DNA of 38,265 bases from an uncultured Pseudomonadota bacterium (GTDB lineage: Bacteria > Pseudomonadota > Gammaproteobacteria > Burkholderiales > Methylophilaceae). The notes under the pieces were generated by a model, which was given only the letters and a program-made list of their open reading frames with translations, made no database searches and was not told the origin of the DNA. Where the stretch lies: positions 1 to 38,265 of the forward strand of contig CAINBI010000154.1 in NCBI GenBank assembly GCA_903846555.1. The letters run 5' to 3'. Position 1 is the first letter of the stretch. The number at the start of each line of letters is the position of its first letter. The position numbers were made by a program, and so were the translations under genes. Positions 8,570-15,679 of the stretch are shown here, piece after piece.

Positions 8570-10276
8570 ATGTTACAAAGCCTTTCCATTCGTGATTTTG
8601 TCATCGTCAATCAACTCGACTTAGAGTTTGAGTCTGGCTTCACCGTGTTAACGGGCGAAACTGGCGCGGGTAAATCTATTTTAATCGATGCGTTATCGCT
8701 AGCTTTAGGCGCGCGCGGCGAGGGTGGCGTTACCCGTGCTGGCTGCGACAAGGCTGAAATAAGCGCTATTTTTAACATCAGCAATAATCTCGATGCACTA
8801 GAATGGCTCAAGCAAGCTGAGCTAGACAGCGATGGGCTGGAGTTAGTGTTGCGCCGCGTGATGTTTGTCGATGGTCGATCACGCGCCTATATTAACGGCG
8901 CCACCGTGACGGTATCGCAGCTAAAAGAACTGGGCGAATTTTTGGTGGATATTTACAGCCAAAATGCGCATCATTCCTTATTAAAACCTGCCACGCAGCG
9001 CATGGTGTTAGATAATTTCGGCGAGCTTTCAATGCTGGCATCGCAAGTGTCCGCCCATTTTAAAGCTTGGAACAAGCTTAATCAGCAGCGCGTAGAAGCT
9101 GAAAAAAATGCCAGCCAATATGCTGATGAATTTGCTGAGTTACGCGATAAAGCCCGTGAACTTGCACAACTCTCTATCACCGCTGGTGAGTGGGATGACT
9201 TGCAGCAAGAGCATGTGCGCTTATCAAATGGCGCTAGTTTAATTAGCGGCGGCGAGGAATGTAGAGAGTTGTTGAGCGAAGGCGAGTTGTCCGCGATGCG
9301 TTTGCTTTCACAAGTGCAACACAAGCTACAACATTTGTGTGAATACGATGCCGAAATTACCGAGGCGGTTGAGGCCTTAGATTCCACGATGATACAACTG
9401 GAAGAAACTGATCGTTTTTTGAATCGCTATTTACAACGTGCAGACTTAGACCCAGCAAGGCTGGCAGAGCTAGATGCCAAAATACAGAATATACATAATG
9501 TCTCACGTAAATACCGTGTGCAACCTGAAGAAATTGGCGAATTACTAACACAATCACAAGCGCGCATGGCTGAGCTGGCGCTGTTTGCCAACGATGGTGA
9601 ATTAGCCAGACAGGAATCGCAAGCCTTAATAGCATACATGCAATTAGCCACAAAATTAAGCGAAGGGCGCCAACTTGCTGCCGCTAAATTAAGCACACAG
9701 ATCAGCGCGGAGATGCAGCGCTTGTCCTTGAGCGGCGGTAAGTTTGAAGTGGCACTTAACTTGATAGATAAAAATTCACCAGAAAAAGCCCAGCCATCAC
9801 CCAATATCAACGGGTTGGAGCAAGTGGAGTTTTTGGTGGCAGGTCATGCAGGCGTTGCCGCAAGGCCTCTCGCCAAGGCGGCATCGGGCGGTGAGTTGTC
9901 ACGAATCAGCTTGGCGATTCGTGTCGTCACCGCGCAAAAAGAAAGTATCCCTACTATGATTTTCGATGAGGTTGACGTCGGCATTGGTGGCGGTGTGGCT
10001 GAGGTGGTTGGGCAGTTGTTAAAACAATTGGGTGAACCCGCTCACGGTGAAAAAGCCAGTCAGCGTCAAGTGTTAGTCATTACGCATCTACCGCAAGTCG
10101 CCGCATTGGGTATGCATCAATTACGAGTCAGCAAGTCTTTAGTTGGTACGCAAACGCTTAGTACCATCGCGGTGTTGGATAAAGTTGAGCGCGTAGAAGA
10201 AATCGCTCGCATGTTGGGTGGTCTTGAGATTACCGAAACTACGCGTCAACATGCAAGAGAGATGCTGGCGCGCTAA
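8570..10276 (+). CDS. recN: DNA repair protein RecN
   Basis: This SMC-like ATPase takes part in double-strand break repair. The 568-residue protein shows Walker A GETGAGKS at about residues 29-36. A long central helical region follows (about 160-380), with heptad-like stretches expected of the coiled coil. The ABC signature KAASGGELSRISLAIR and Walker B IFDEVDVGIGGGVAEVVG come next, then VITHLPQVAALG. It follows nadK, probably co-transcribed. A stem-loop repeat begins 35 bases after the stop and could terminate it before the convergent decayed DUF692 gene. I saw no LexA box, but none was systematically searched. Confidence 0.96.
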   Translation: MLQSLSIRDFVIVNQLDLEFESGFTVLTGETGAGKSILIDALSLALGARGEGGVTRAGCDKAEISAIFNISNNLDALEWLKQAELDSDGLELVLRRVMFVDGRSRAYINGATVTVSQLKELGEFLVDIYSQNAHHSLLKPATQRMVLDNFGELSMLASQVSAHFKAWNKLNQQRVEAEKNASQYADEFAELRDKARELAQLSITAGEWDDLQQEHVRLSNGASLISGGEECRELLSEGELSAMRLLSQVQHKLQHLCEYDAEITEAVEALDSTMIQLEETDRFLNRYLQRADLDPARLAELDAKIQNIHNVSRKYRVQPEEIGELLTQSQARMAELALFANDGELARQESQALIAYMQLATKLSEGRQLAAAKLSTQISAEMQRLSLSGGKFEVALNLIDKNSPEKAQPSPNINGLEQVEFLVAGHAGVAARPLAKAASGGELSRISLAIRVVTAQKESIPTMIFDEVDVGIGGGVAEVVGQLLKQLGEPAHGEKASQRQVLVITHLPQVAALGMHQLRVSKSLVGTQTLSTIAVLDKVERVEEIARMLGGLEITETTRQHAREMLAR

Positions 10277-10311
10277 TGGTAGTCAGGCAAATTTTGTCAA
10301 TCATTAGCTAA

Positions 10312-10363
10312 AAAGCACTGCCCTAGGACGCCCGTCCTTATTGCCTCGCAGAGCATCGTTTTT
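10312..10363. repeat. 52-bp dispersed stem-loop element, second copy
   Basis: AAAGCACTGCCCT with GCCCGTCC and a T-rich end matches the reverse complement of 998-1049 at 41 of 52 positions. It follows recN and precedes the 3' end of the decayed minus-strand gene, so it also lies at a convergent junction. Its stem is poorer than in the first copy, so terminator function is less certain here. Confidence 0.55.
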
Positions 10364-10391
10364 TGGTTGTTTTTGTAAGTCATTTAAAACT

Positions 10392-10752
10392 TCAAGCCCA
10401 AATTGAACATTTGCTTAAATGTTCTGTGTAAAGTGGACCCTAAAGGGGAATAGCATATTGCTGTAAAAATCTTTTCACTGGCTGTAAAAAATTCGTATTG
10501 AGCGGTGCTAAGCCAGCCAGTGATAAGCATAAGCCGTGACAAATATCGGGTAGCGCTCAACAAACCAGTCCAGTTGTTTGGCCGCCTTACCACCAATCCC
10601 TATCCAGTTTTCAGGCGCTATTTCAATAAAGTTGATATTGTTAATGAGTTCTAGGCCCAAAGCGGCTTGGATTTTTTTGGGGGGGTCAGCTCGCGCTTTA
10701 ACCCCAAACCAACGCCGTTAATTTGAGATTCGGCATGATGCAATGTTGCCAT
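10392..10752 (-). pseudogene. Decayed DUF692 (MNIO-family, bufB/hvfB-like) gene
   Basis: The minus strand starts at ATG 10752 with AAGG upstream. In three shifting frames it gives successive blocks of a DUF692 multinuclear non-haem iron oxidase. These are GVGLGLKRELT, then FIEIAPENWIGIGGKAAKQL and FVERYPIF, then HGLCLSLAGLAPLNTNFL, then YTEHLSKCS. The first frame change is at the C7A7 homopolymer (plus strand 10672-10685). The second is a one-base loss near 10537-10541, just before HGL. A 12-base insertion near 10431-10442 brings an in-frame TAG between IPL and YTEHLS. Homology then stops, so roughly the last 60 percent of a normal ~280-residue protein is missing. In this family the enzyme modifies Cys residues of the peptide encoded next to it, here the intact gene upstream. 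That partnership is inferred from context. Confidence 0.85.
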
Positions 10753-10793
10753 ATCGAACCTTAAATGTGTTTGCCTATCATTCTTGATTGAAA

Positions 10794-11144
10794 TTATTTA
10801 GCCATATTTTTTTTCATTTCAGCACTACAAGCACCTTCTTTCATTTTTTCAGCACTACATGAGCCTTCTTTCATTTTCTCAGCGCTACAAGCACCTTCTT
10901 TCATTTTTTCAGCACTACATGAGCCTTCTTTGGCTTTTTCCATCGCAGCTTTTTTGCTGGCACCACATTTTCCAGTAGAACATTTGCCATCTTTCATTTT
11001 TGTATCATTCCCAGCGACTTGATAGCCTGATGATAATGTTTTGGCAGAAAATGGGTTTTCTGCGGCATTGATAGAAGTTGCCGCGATGGATAATGCGAAA
11101 GCACCACTAATGGCAAGTGTGATTGTTTTTTGTGTTTTGTTCAT
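10794..11144 (-). CDS. Secreted Cys-repeat peptide, HvfA/bufferin (BufA1)-like RiPP precursor
   Basis: The 116-residue product has an N-terminal Sec signal (about residues 1-28, cleavage near INA/AENPF). The conserved segment NPFSAKTLSSGYQVAG is typical of HvfA-type low-complexity proteins. Two GKC motifs (Cys55, Cys60) follow, then four 10-residue repeats KEG(S/A)CSAEKM with Cys at 76, 86, 96 and 106. Ser and Ala alternate, which gives a 60-bp higher-order repeat in the DNA. Related peptides carry EGKCG motifs whose Cys are modified by DUF692 oxidases and are linked to copper stress (family knowledge). Here the oxidase gene behind it is a pseudogene. An ECF sigma and anti-sigma pair precede it, suggesting stress control. 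Confident of the family resemblance; function of the unmodified peptide is unknown. Confidence 0.8.
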   Translation of the reverse strand: MNKTQKTITLAISGAFALSIAATSINAAENPFSAKTLSSGYQVAGNDTKMKDGKCSTGKCGASKKAAMEKAKEGSCSAEKMKEGACSAEKMKEGSCSAEKMKEGACSAEMKKNMAK

Positions 11145-11203
11145 GGTAAATCCTTTTTAATTGATTAAAAGTAATGCTAAAAAGTTTGCTTTCGAATAGT
11201 GCT

Positions 11204-11464
11204 TTAATGTTTTCTGGCGGCAATCGCTTTAGTCATTCGAGCTTTGGCCTCCAAGCTAAGTTGTATAGTATCGTCATTTTCAGTCGCCTGAATCAGCCGC
11301 TTTACTGCGGTGTTTAACCAATGTAATTGTTGATTAAAACGATTACAAGCAGCGCAAATAATAAGGTGAAACTTTAATTTCAGTCGGTCAGACCATGACA
11401 ATGGCTTATCTAAAGACTGCGAGATAATCTGGCTGGCTTGTTTGCAAGTAAGCATTAGTTTCAT
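11204..11464 (-). CDS. Small zinc-type anti-sigma factor (zf-HC2-like)
   Basis: The 86-residue soluble protein contains H33-x3-C37-x2-C40 (HLIICAAC), the core of the ZAS/zf-HC2 fold, plus Cys7 near the N-terminus. There is no membrane segment, so it would be a cytoplasmic anti-sigma factor. It starts three bases after the sigma gene ends and precedes the Cys-rich peptide gene, the usual order in sigma/anti-sigma/precursor cassettes. It probably holds the ECF sigma factor inactive until a metal or thiol signal releases it. That role is inferred from the motif and position. Confidence 0.75.
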   Translation of the reverse strand: MKLMLTCKQASQIISQSLDKPLSWSDRLKLKFHLIICAACNRFNQQLHWLNTAVKRLIQATENDDTIQLSLEAKARMTKAIAARKH

Positions 11465-11467
11465 TGT

Positions 11468-12025
11468 TTATCTCGCTAACCATTGTATCTCTAAGCATTT
11501 TCTTAATCCCATTCTAGCTCTATACAACATCACCCAAGCATTGGTCGTGCTAATGTTGAGTTCCTTACAAATATTATCATTCTCTGTTTCATGCACGTCG
11601 CGCATCATAAATATAGCGGCTAACTTGCTGGGGAGTTTATCCAGACAACTATTCAGAATGCTCAAAAATTGTTTTTGTTGAAGTGCATTCTCCGGCATTT
11701 CTAAGGTTTGCGGCTTTTCAAGCCAATGGCCGCTGGCATCAAAAAAGTCATCCATGCTTGTATCAGAGGACTCTAAATCGACCAAGTCAGAAATGGGTTG
11801 CTCGCGTATCTGCTTGCGTTGTAGGTCGATTACTTTATGTTTGAGTATGCCTGTAAGCCAAGTGCGTGCAGATGAAGCACCCTCAAAACTATTGCTTTTA
11901 ATGGCGGCTAGCATGGTTTCCTGCACAGCATCTTCAGCTTGGTGCGGATCGCGCAGTCTAGCTAATGCAAAGCGATACAGATAATCACCGTGTTCAGTAA
12001 GCCAGTCATTTACGTTTTTAGTCAT
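11468..12025 (-). CDS. ECF-subfamily RNA polymerase sigma factor
   Basis: The 185-residue protein has sigma region 2 (about residues 10-75, DYLYRFALARLRDPHQAEDAVQ and TWLTGILKHKVIDLQR) and region 4 (about 125-180, LDKLPSKLAAIFMMRDV and LNISTTNAWVMLYRARMGLRKCL). An acidic linker separates them. This is a typical ECF layout. Its ATG overlaps the upstream DUF1841 stop as TGATG, so it is translationally coupled to a housekeeping-type gene, while the anti-sigma gene begins right behind it. Likely targets are its own cassette and related metal-stress genes. I did not identify a matching promoter. Confidence 0.9.
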   Translation of the reverse strand: MTKNVNDWLTEHGDYLYRFALARLRDPHQAEDAVQETMLAAIKSNSFEGASSARTWLTGILKHKVIDLQRKQIREQPISDLVDLESSDTSMDDFFDASGHWLEKPQTLEMPENALQQKQFLSILNSCLDKLPSKLAAIFMMRDVHETENDNICKELNISTTNAWVMLYRARMGLRKCLEIQWLAR

Positions 12026-12465
12026 CAGGATTGTTTGGATTTCTGTTTTAATAAATTGAGGTAGGTTTCAGAATCTAATGGCTGGCCATTGCGCTGTGCC
12101 TGCCAAATGGTTTCCGCCAAACATTCAAGTAAATCATGCTGCGCTAAATGACTCTCATTATATTGTTGTTGTAATCTATCATAAATCCGTGTGATGCCTA
12201 TGGGTTGATTGATACTAATTTGTTCAATTACCGATAAATGCAGGCTTAAGTGCAGAAATGGATTGGTTTCACCCATCTCTGGAAAATACTGCTGATGCAT
12301 ATAACGCGCGGGTGAATCTAAAATGACGTGATATTCAGGGTGCATTTGAATGACTTCGACTGCGATTTTTTCTAAATCAGAAAGGATGGAATGCTGCTTA
12401 AATTTTGCCCAAGCATCAAATAGAAACTGCCGGGCCTGATCACGGCTTGGGTTATACAAACTCAT
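12025..12465 (-). CDS. DUF1841 family protein
   Basis: The 146-residue, probably cytoplasmic, protein begins MSLYNPSRDQARQFLFDAW and contains HPEYHVILD and NPFLHLSLHLSVIEQISINQP, which I recognise as DUF1841, a betaproteobacterial and gammaproteobacterial family of unknown function. No catalytic motif, signal peptide or membrane span is visible. The several His residues in the central helix (HLSLHLS) could bind a ligand, but that is speculation. It lies 25 bases below the FIST gene and overlaps the sigma factor start by one base. Confidence 0.8.
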   Translation of the reverse strand: MSLYNPSRDQARQFLFDAWAKFKQHSILSDLEKIAVEVIQMHPEYHVILDSPARYMHQQYFPEMGETNPFLHLSLHLSVIEQISINQPIGITRIYDRLQQQYNESHLAQHDLLECLAETIWQAQRNGQPLDSETYLNLLKQKSKQS

Positions 12466-12490
12466 GGATTACAAAACCTTATTTAGATAT

Positions 12491-13591
12491 TTATGCGTTG
12501 GCTTGTTCATTCAATACGGCGAATAGTGAAAACACGGCAGAATGTGGCAGTAATTGATTTTCACCAGCAATAGCTGCAATTTGGCCGTTACCATAAAAAC
12601 CTAATAATGGCATATTGGGTAGCTGCTGGGTAATTACTTTTAAATCACGGTCTATGCCATCGTATAAATATGGGCCTCTTGCTAGGCTGGAAAATAAGAG
12701 GCCGAAGCTAGGATCCGTAGCTAACTCACGCTTCATTTGATGTGTGATGAGCGTCAACTCAGCTTCTGCGACAGTTTTGTCACGCAATCCCCAGCTTATA
12801 AATTGCCCTGCTTTTAGTGGTTGTGCAATCGTGATGCTTCCGCTGAGTTCGTCATAAGCAAAGATATTAGCCTGCTGAAAGTTCCCATGACTAATCGCTA
12901 CAGCATTGTCTGCATAGATTGCCATGATTAAATGCAAAGGTATAGCTTCGTGACTTTTGCTGTGTGTTTTCCACGCTTTTTGTAATGAAAGTAGCGGTAG
13001 TTTGTTGGCTAGCTGAGTGATATCAAAGCCAGATACAGATTCAATTTTCTGCGGTTGGCTGAGCAGCTGTAAGCCATGTGACACCTTAGTAGCCAATTGT
13101 ACACCAGCAAAAAAAGCTTCAATCTGGCCAGACGTTTCGCCTTTCACATTCTCCCAGACAGAAAAATGACCTTGACCAATCGCATCGCCAGAAACGCCGC
13201 CAAAACGTGTGTTGCCATCATTCAGCCAAGTGCTGTTAATCGCATTGGGGGCGGTGAGTGTAAATAAGGGTTGACGCCTGTGGTTTTGATTTGCTGGCTG
13301 TAAAGAAACGCCATCGCCAAACACCATCACCGCTGCCGCAGGTGCATCAAGCACCCAGTCGTCTTCAGTAAAAATACCGCTAGCAGTGCAACCCATGACT
13401 AACATGCAGTTAGCCGCTTTTGCTGCCGCCTTGATGGCTGGTTGCGGGTTGTTTGCAAACTCGGCGCTTAATAAAAGTAACACGCTACTCGCTACAGTAA
13501 TACCCGCTTTTTGCATTGCCTGACTAACGGCTTGGGCGGCCAATTCTGGGCTGGCTTTATTGCCGAGTACGATGCTGGTTGCGACTTTCAT
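12491..13591 (-). CDS. FIST-domain protein (putative small-ligand sensor)
   Basis: The 366-residue protein has an N-terminal FIST segment with VMGCTASGIFTEDDW and FGGVSGDAIGQG. A C-terminal FIST_C half contains ELTLITHQMKRELA and the characteristic LLFSSLARGPYLYDG with GFYGNGQIA near the end. FIST domains are usually regarded as sensory modules that bind small ligands, perhaps amino acids. Here no output domain (GGDEF, kinase or HTH) is attached, so it would act alone or through a partner. No signal peptide or membrane span. It lies between nth and DUF1841 with 25-30 base gaps, within the long minus-strand run. Confidence 0.8.
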   Translation of the reverse strand: MKVATSIVLGNKASPELAAQAVSQAMQKAGITVASSVLLLLSAEFANNPQPAIKAAAKAANCMLVMGCTASGIFTEDDWVLDAPAAAVMVFGDGVSLQPANQNHRRQPLFTLTAPNAINSTWLNDGNTRFGGVSGDAIGQGHFSVWENVKGETSGQIEAFFAGVQLATKVSHGLQLLSQPQKIESVSGFDITQLANKLPLLSLQKAWKTHSKSHEAIPLHLIMAIYADNAVAISHGNFQQANIFAYDELSGSITIAQPLKAGQFISWGLRDKTVAEAELTLITHQMKRELATDPSFGLLFSSLARGPYLYDGIDRDLKVITQQLPNMPLLGFYGNGQIAAIAGENQLLPHSAVFSLFAVLNEQANA

Positions 13592-13621
13592 TATTAGACT
13601 TTTTGTGATGTTACGTTGACG

Positions 13622-14290
13622 TTACTGTGGGCTTGCTGCGGTGTTAGATTGGATCGCGTTATATTCTTTAGCCTTGTATTCGCATAAATCTTCAATACAG
13701 CATTCAGCGCATTTTGGTTTACGTGCAGTACAAATATAGCGACCATGTAATATTAATAAATGATGTGCGTCTCGCATAAACTCTGGTGGAATAGTCTTGA
13801 GATACTTCATTTCAACTTCTAAAACGGTTTTGCCAGTGGCCAGTTTGATACGGTTGCCTAACCGAAATAAATGCGTGTCTACGGCAATCGTCGGTTCACC
13901 AAATGCAGTATTTAACATGACATTCGCAGTTTTACGACCTACGCCTGGCAAGGCCTCAAGCGCAATCCGTGTATTAGGTACCTGTGATTGATGCTGAGTA
14001 ATCAGCATTTGGCAGGTAGCCAATACATTTTTAGCCTTGGCGTGATATAAGCCTATGGTTTTAATGAATTGCTCTAAGCCTATTATACCTAGCGCCAGTA
14101 TGCTTTCAGGCGTATTGGCAACCGCGTAGAGTTTCTCGGTGGCAAGATTAACGCTTTTGTCAGTCGCTTGCGCCGACAGTATGACCGCAATCAATAACTC
14201 AAACGTACTGTTATGTCTGAGTTCCGTACTCGGATTGGGGATAGCAATACTTAAACGTTGGAATATTTCAAAACGTTGCTTAGCATTCAT
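13622..14290 (-). CDS. nth: Endonuclease III
   Basis: This HhH-GPD DNA glycosylase/AP lyase removes oxidised pyrimidines. The 222-residue protein shows LLIAVILSAQATDKSVN, the helix-hairpin-helix ALPGVGRKTANVML with the catalytic Lys, and the catalytic Asp in AVDTHLFRLGNR. The C-terminal [4Fe-4S] ligands follow the pattern Cys-x6-Cys-x2-Cys-x5-Cys (CTARKPKCAECCIEDLC). The gene follows rnfE by 19 bases, the same rnf/rsx-nth order as in E. coli. The iron-sulfur cluster and the Rnf neighbourhood make co-expression with redox genes plausible. Confidence 0.96.
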   Translation of the reverse strand: MNAKQRFEIFQRLSIAIPNPSTELRHNSTFELLIAVILSAQATDKSVNLATEKLYAVANTPESILALGIIGLEQFIKTIGLYHAKAKNVLATCQMLITQHQSQVPNTRIALEALPGVGRKTANVMLNTAFGEPTIAVDTHLFRLGNRIKLATGKTVLEVEMKYLKTIPPEFMRDAHHLLILHGRYICTARKPKCAECCIEDLCEYKAKEYNAIQSNTAASPQ

Positions 14291-14309
14291 ATTTGCTAAT
14301 ACAGCCGCT

Positions 14310-14999
14310 TTAGTGGGTTAATGAAGGCTTTAACGTGGGCGTAGCCACGTTAGTTTTAGCGGTGTTTCTAATTTCTATCCAGTTACGAATCGCAATGAGA
14401 GACCCCAAACCTAAAAATGCGCCAGGTGGCAATACCGCCAATAGCAAGCCATGATAATTAGTGCTGACCCACATAAACTGGTTTGCTACTGGGCCAAATA
14501 CTAAGTCTAAGCCAGATAAAACAGTGCCTTTACCGACCAATTCACGTATTGCACCTAGTAAACCTAACACCAGCATTAGGCCTGAACCCATCATAAAGCC
14601 ATCTAACATGGATGGTAATGTGGTGTTTTTTGCGGCAAATGATTCTACCCGCGCCAGTACGATACAGTTCACTACAATCAGCGGAATAAAAATGCCTAAT
14701 ACTTTGTGCAATGGGTGGGCAAAGGCGTTGATTGACATGTCAATGACAGTGACTAAGGTGGCGATGACTAATATGAACACAGGCACACGAATTTCGCTAG
14801 GCACTAATTTACGCACAGGCGAAACTGAGCCATTGGCCGCAGCCATGACTAACGCTGTAGCAAAGCCTAGGCTCAAGCCATTCACTGCGCTGGTGGTAAC
14901 TGCTAGTGTTGGGCAGAGGCCTAATAGTTGCACCACACCAGTGTTTTGCTTCCATAAGCCGTTGATGGTAATTTCTTTATAGAGGTTGCTCATGATCAA
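14310..14999 (-). CDS. rnfE: Rnf/Rsx electron transport complex subunit E
   Basis: The 229-residue integral membrane subunit is homologous to RnfA and has about six predicted spans. Marks are LWKQNTGVVQLLGLCPTLAVTTSAVNG near the start, with the Cys that in this family helps hold a membrane iron-sulfur site, and IPLIVVNCIVLARVE in the second half. With RnfA it forms the membrane core of an ion-coupled ferredoxin/NADH oxidoreductase or, in Rsx form, a SoxR reducer. Its ATG overlaps the rnfG stop by four bases (ATGA). MIMSNLYKE offers a second ATG two codons later. Confidence 0.95.
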   Translation of the reverse strand: MIMSNLYKEITINGLWKQNTGVVQLLGLCPTLAVTTSAVNGLSLGFATALVMAAANGSVSPVRKLVPSEIRVPVFILVIATLVTVIDMSINAFAHPLHKVLGIFIPLIVVNCIVLARVESFAAKNTTLPSMLDGFMMGSGLMLVLGLLGAIRELVGKGTVLSGLDLVFGPVANQFMWVSTNYHGLLLAVLPPGAFLGLGSLIAIRNWIEIRNTAKTNVATPTLKPSLTH

Positions 15000-15670
15000 T
15001 CCTTATTCTTTTGAATTAAGCCTGTATTTTCTGATGCTGTATTTTTTGGATCGGCAAAAAGTGTCTCTTTATTCATCTCAAAAAACTGTTCAGCTTTCAA
15101 AACCGCTTTTACCACAGCGCGTGGGGTAATGGTTGCGCCCACCATGTAATCAAACTTTCCACCGTCTTTTTTAACTTGCCATTGTTTGGCTGGTGTTTTG
15201 GCTAAAGATTCATTATTAAACAGTTTTATCCAGTTGCTACGCGCCACGTCTATGTAATCACCCAAGCCTGGCGTTTCTTTGTGAGCTAATACACGTACAC
15301 CACTAATAGAGCCATCGGCGCGAATTGCAATCAAAAGTTTGATGTCGCCACTATAACCATCGTGCGCAACCGCTTCCAGTATGACGCCAGCCACTTTATG
15401 GTGAAGCATTGCGATATTCGCTTCTGTAGGTAAACGGTTACCCAGCAGTTCGTTGGGTGCAATCTTAATAATCTGTTTTAATAGATCATTATCGTAAGTG
15501 TTCTCTGGCAGAATTTGCTTAAAAAGTGCTAATCTGGCTTCCGCTTCGCTTGCCTCAATCGGCGCACGCGTAATTTCAAACACATAGGCGAGTAGCGCTG
15601 TGCCGACAAAAGCAAAGGCAATCATAGTGATGGCGGTTTTGGATGTGTGTTTTATAATCGAGTCGGACAT
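14996..15670 (-). CDS. rnfG: Rnf/Rsx electron transport complex subunit G (flavoprotein)
   Basis: The 224-residue protein has one N-terminal membrane anchor (ITMIAFAFVGTALLAYVFEI) and a periplasmic FMN-binding domain. The covalent FMN attachment Thr is in MVGATITPRAVVKAV (T followed by I-T-P), close to the family pattern S/T-GAT. HKETPGLGDYID is another conserved block of this family. It lies nine bases below rnfD and overlaps rnfE by four. It transfers electrons on the periplasmic side of the complex. The C-terminal ~30 residues are Asn/Lys-rich and probably disordered. Confidence 0.94.
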   Translation of the reverse strand: MSDSIIKHTSKTAITMIAFAFVGTALLAYVFEITRAPIEASEAEARLALFKQILPENTYDNDLLKQIIKIAPNELLGNRLPTEANIAMLHHKVAGVILEAVAHDGYSGDIKLLIAIRADGSISGVRVLAHKETPGLGDYIDVARSNWIKLFNNESLAKTPAKQWQVKKDGGKFDYMVGATITPRAVVKAVLKAEQFFEMNKETLFADPKNTASENTGLIQKNKD

Positions 15671-15679
15671 CGTCTTAAT

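Noticed and set aside
10384-10596. 70-codon minus-strand open frame starting MVVRRPNNW
   Set aside because: It runs in a different register across the DUF692 remnant. The homologous residues are in the other frames, so this frame is an artefact of decay.
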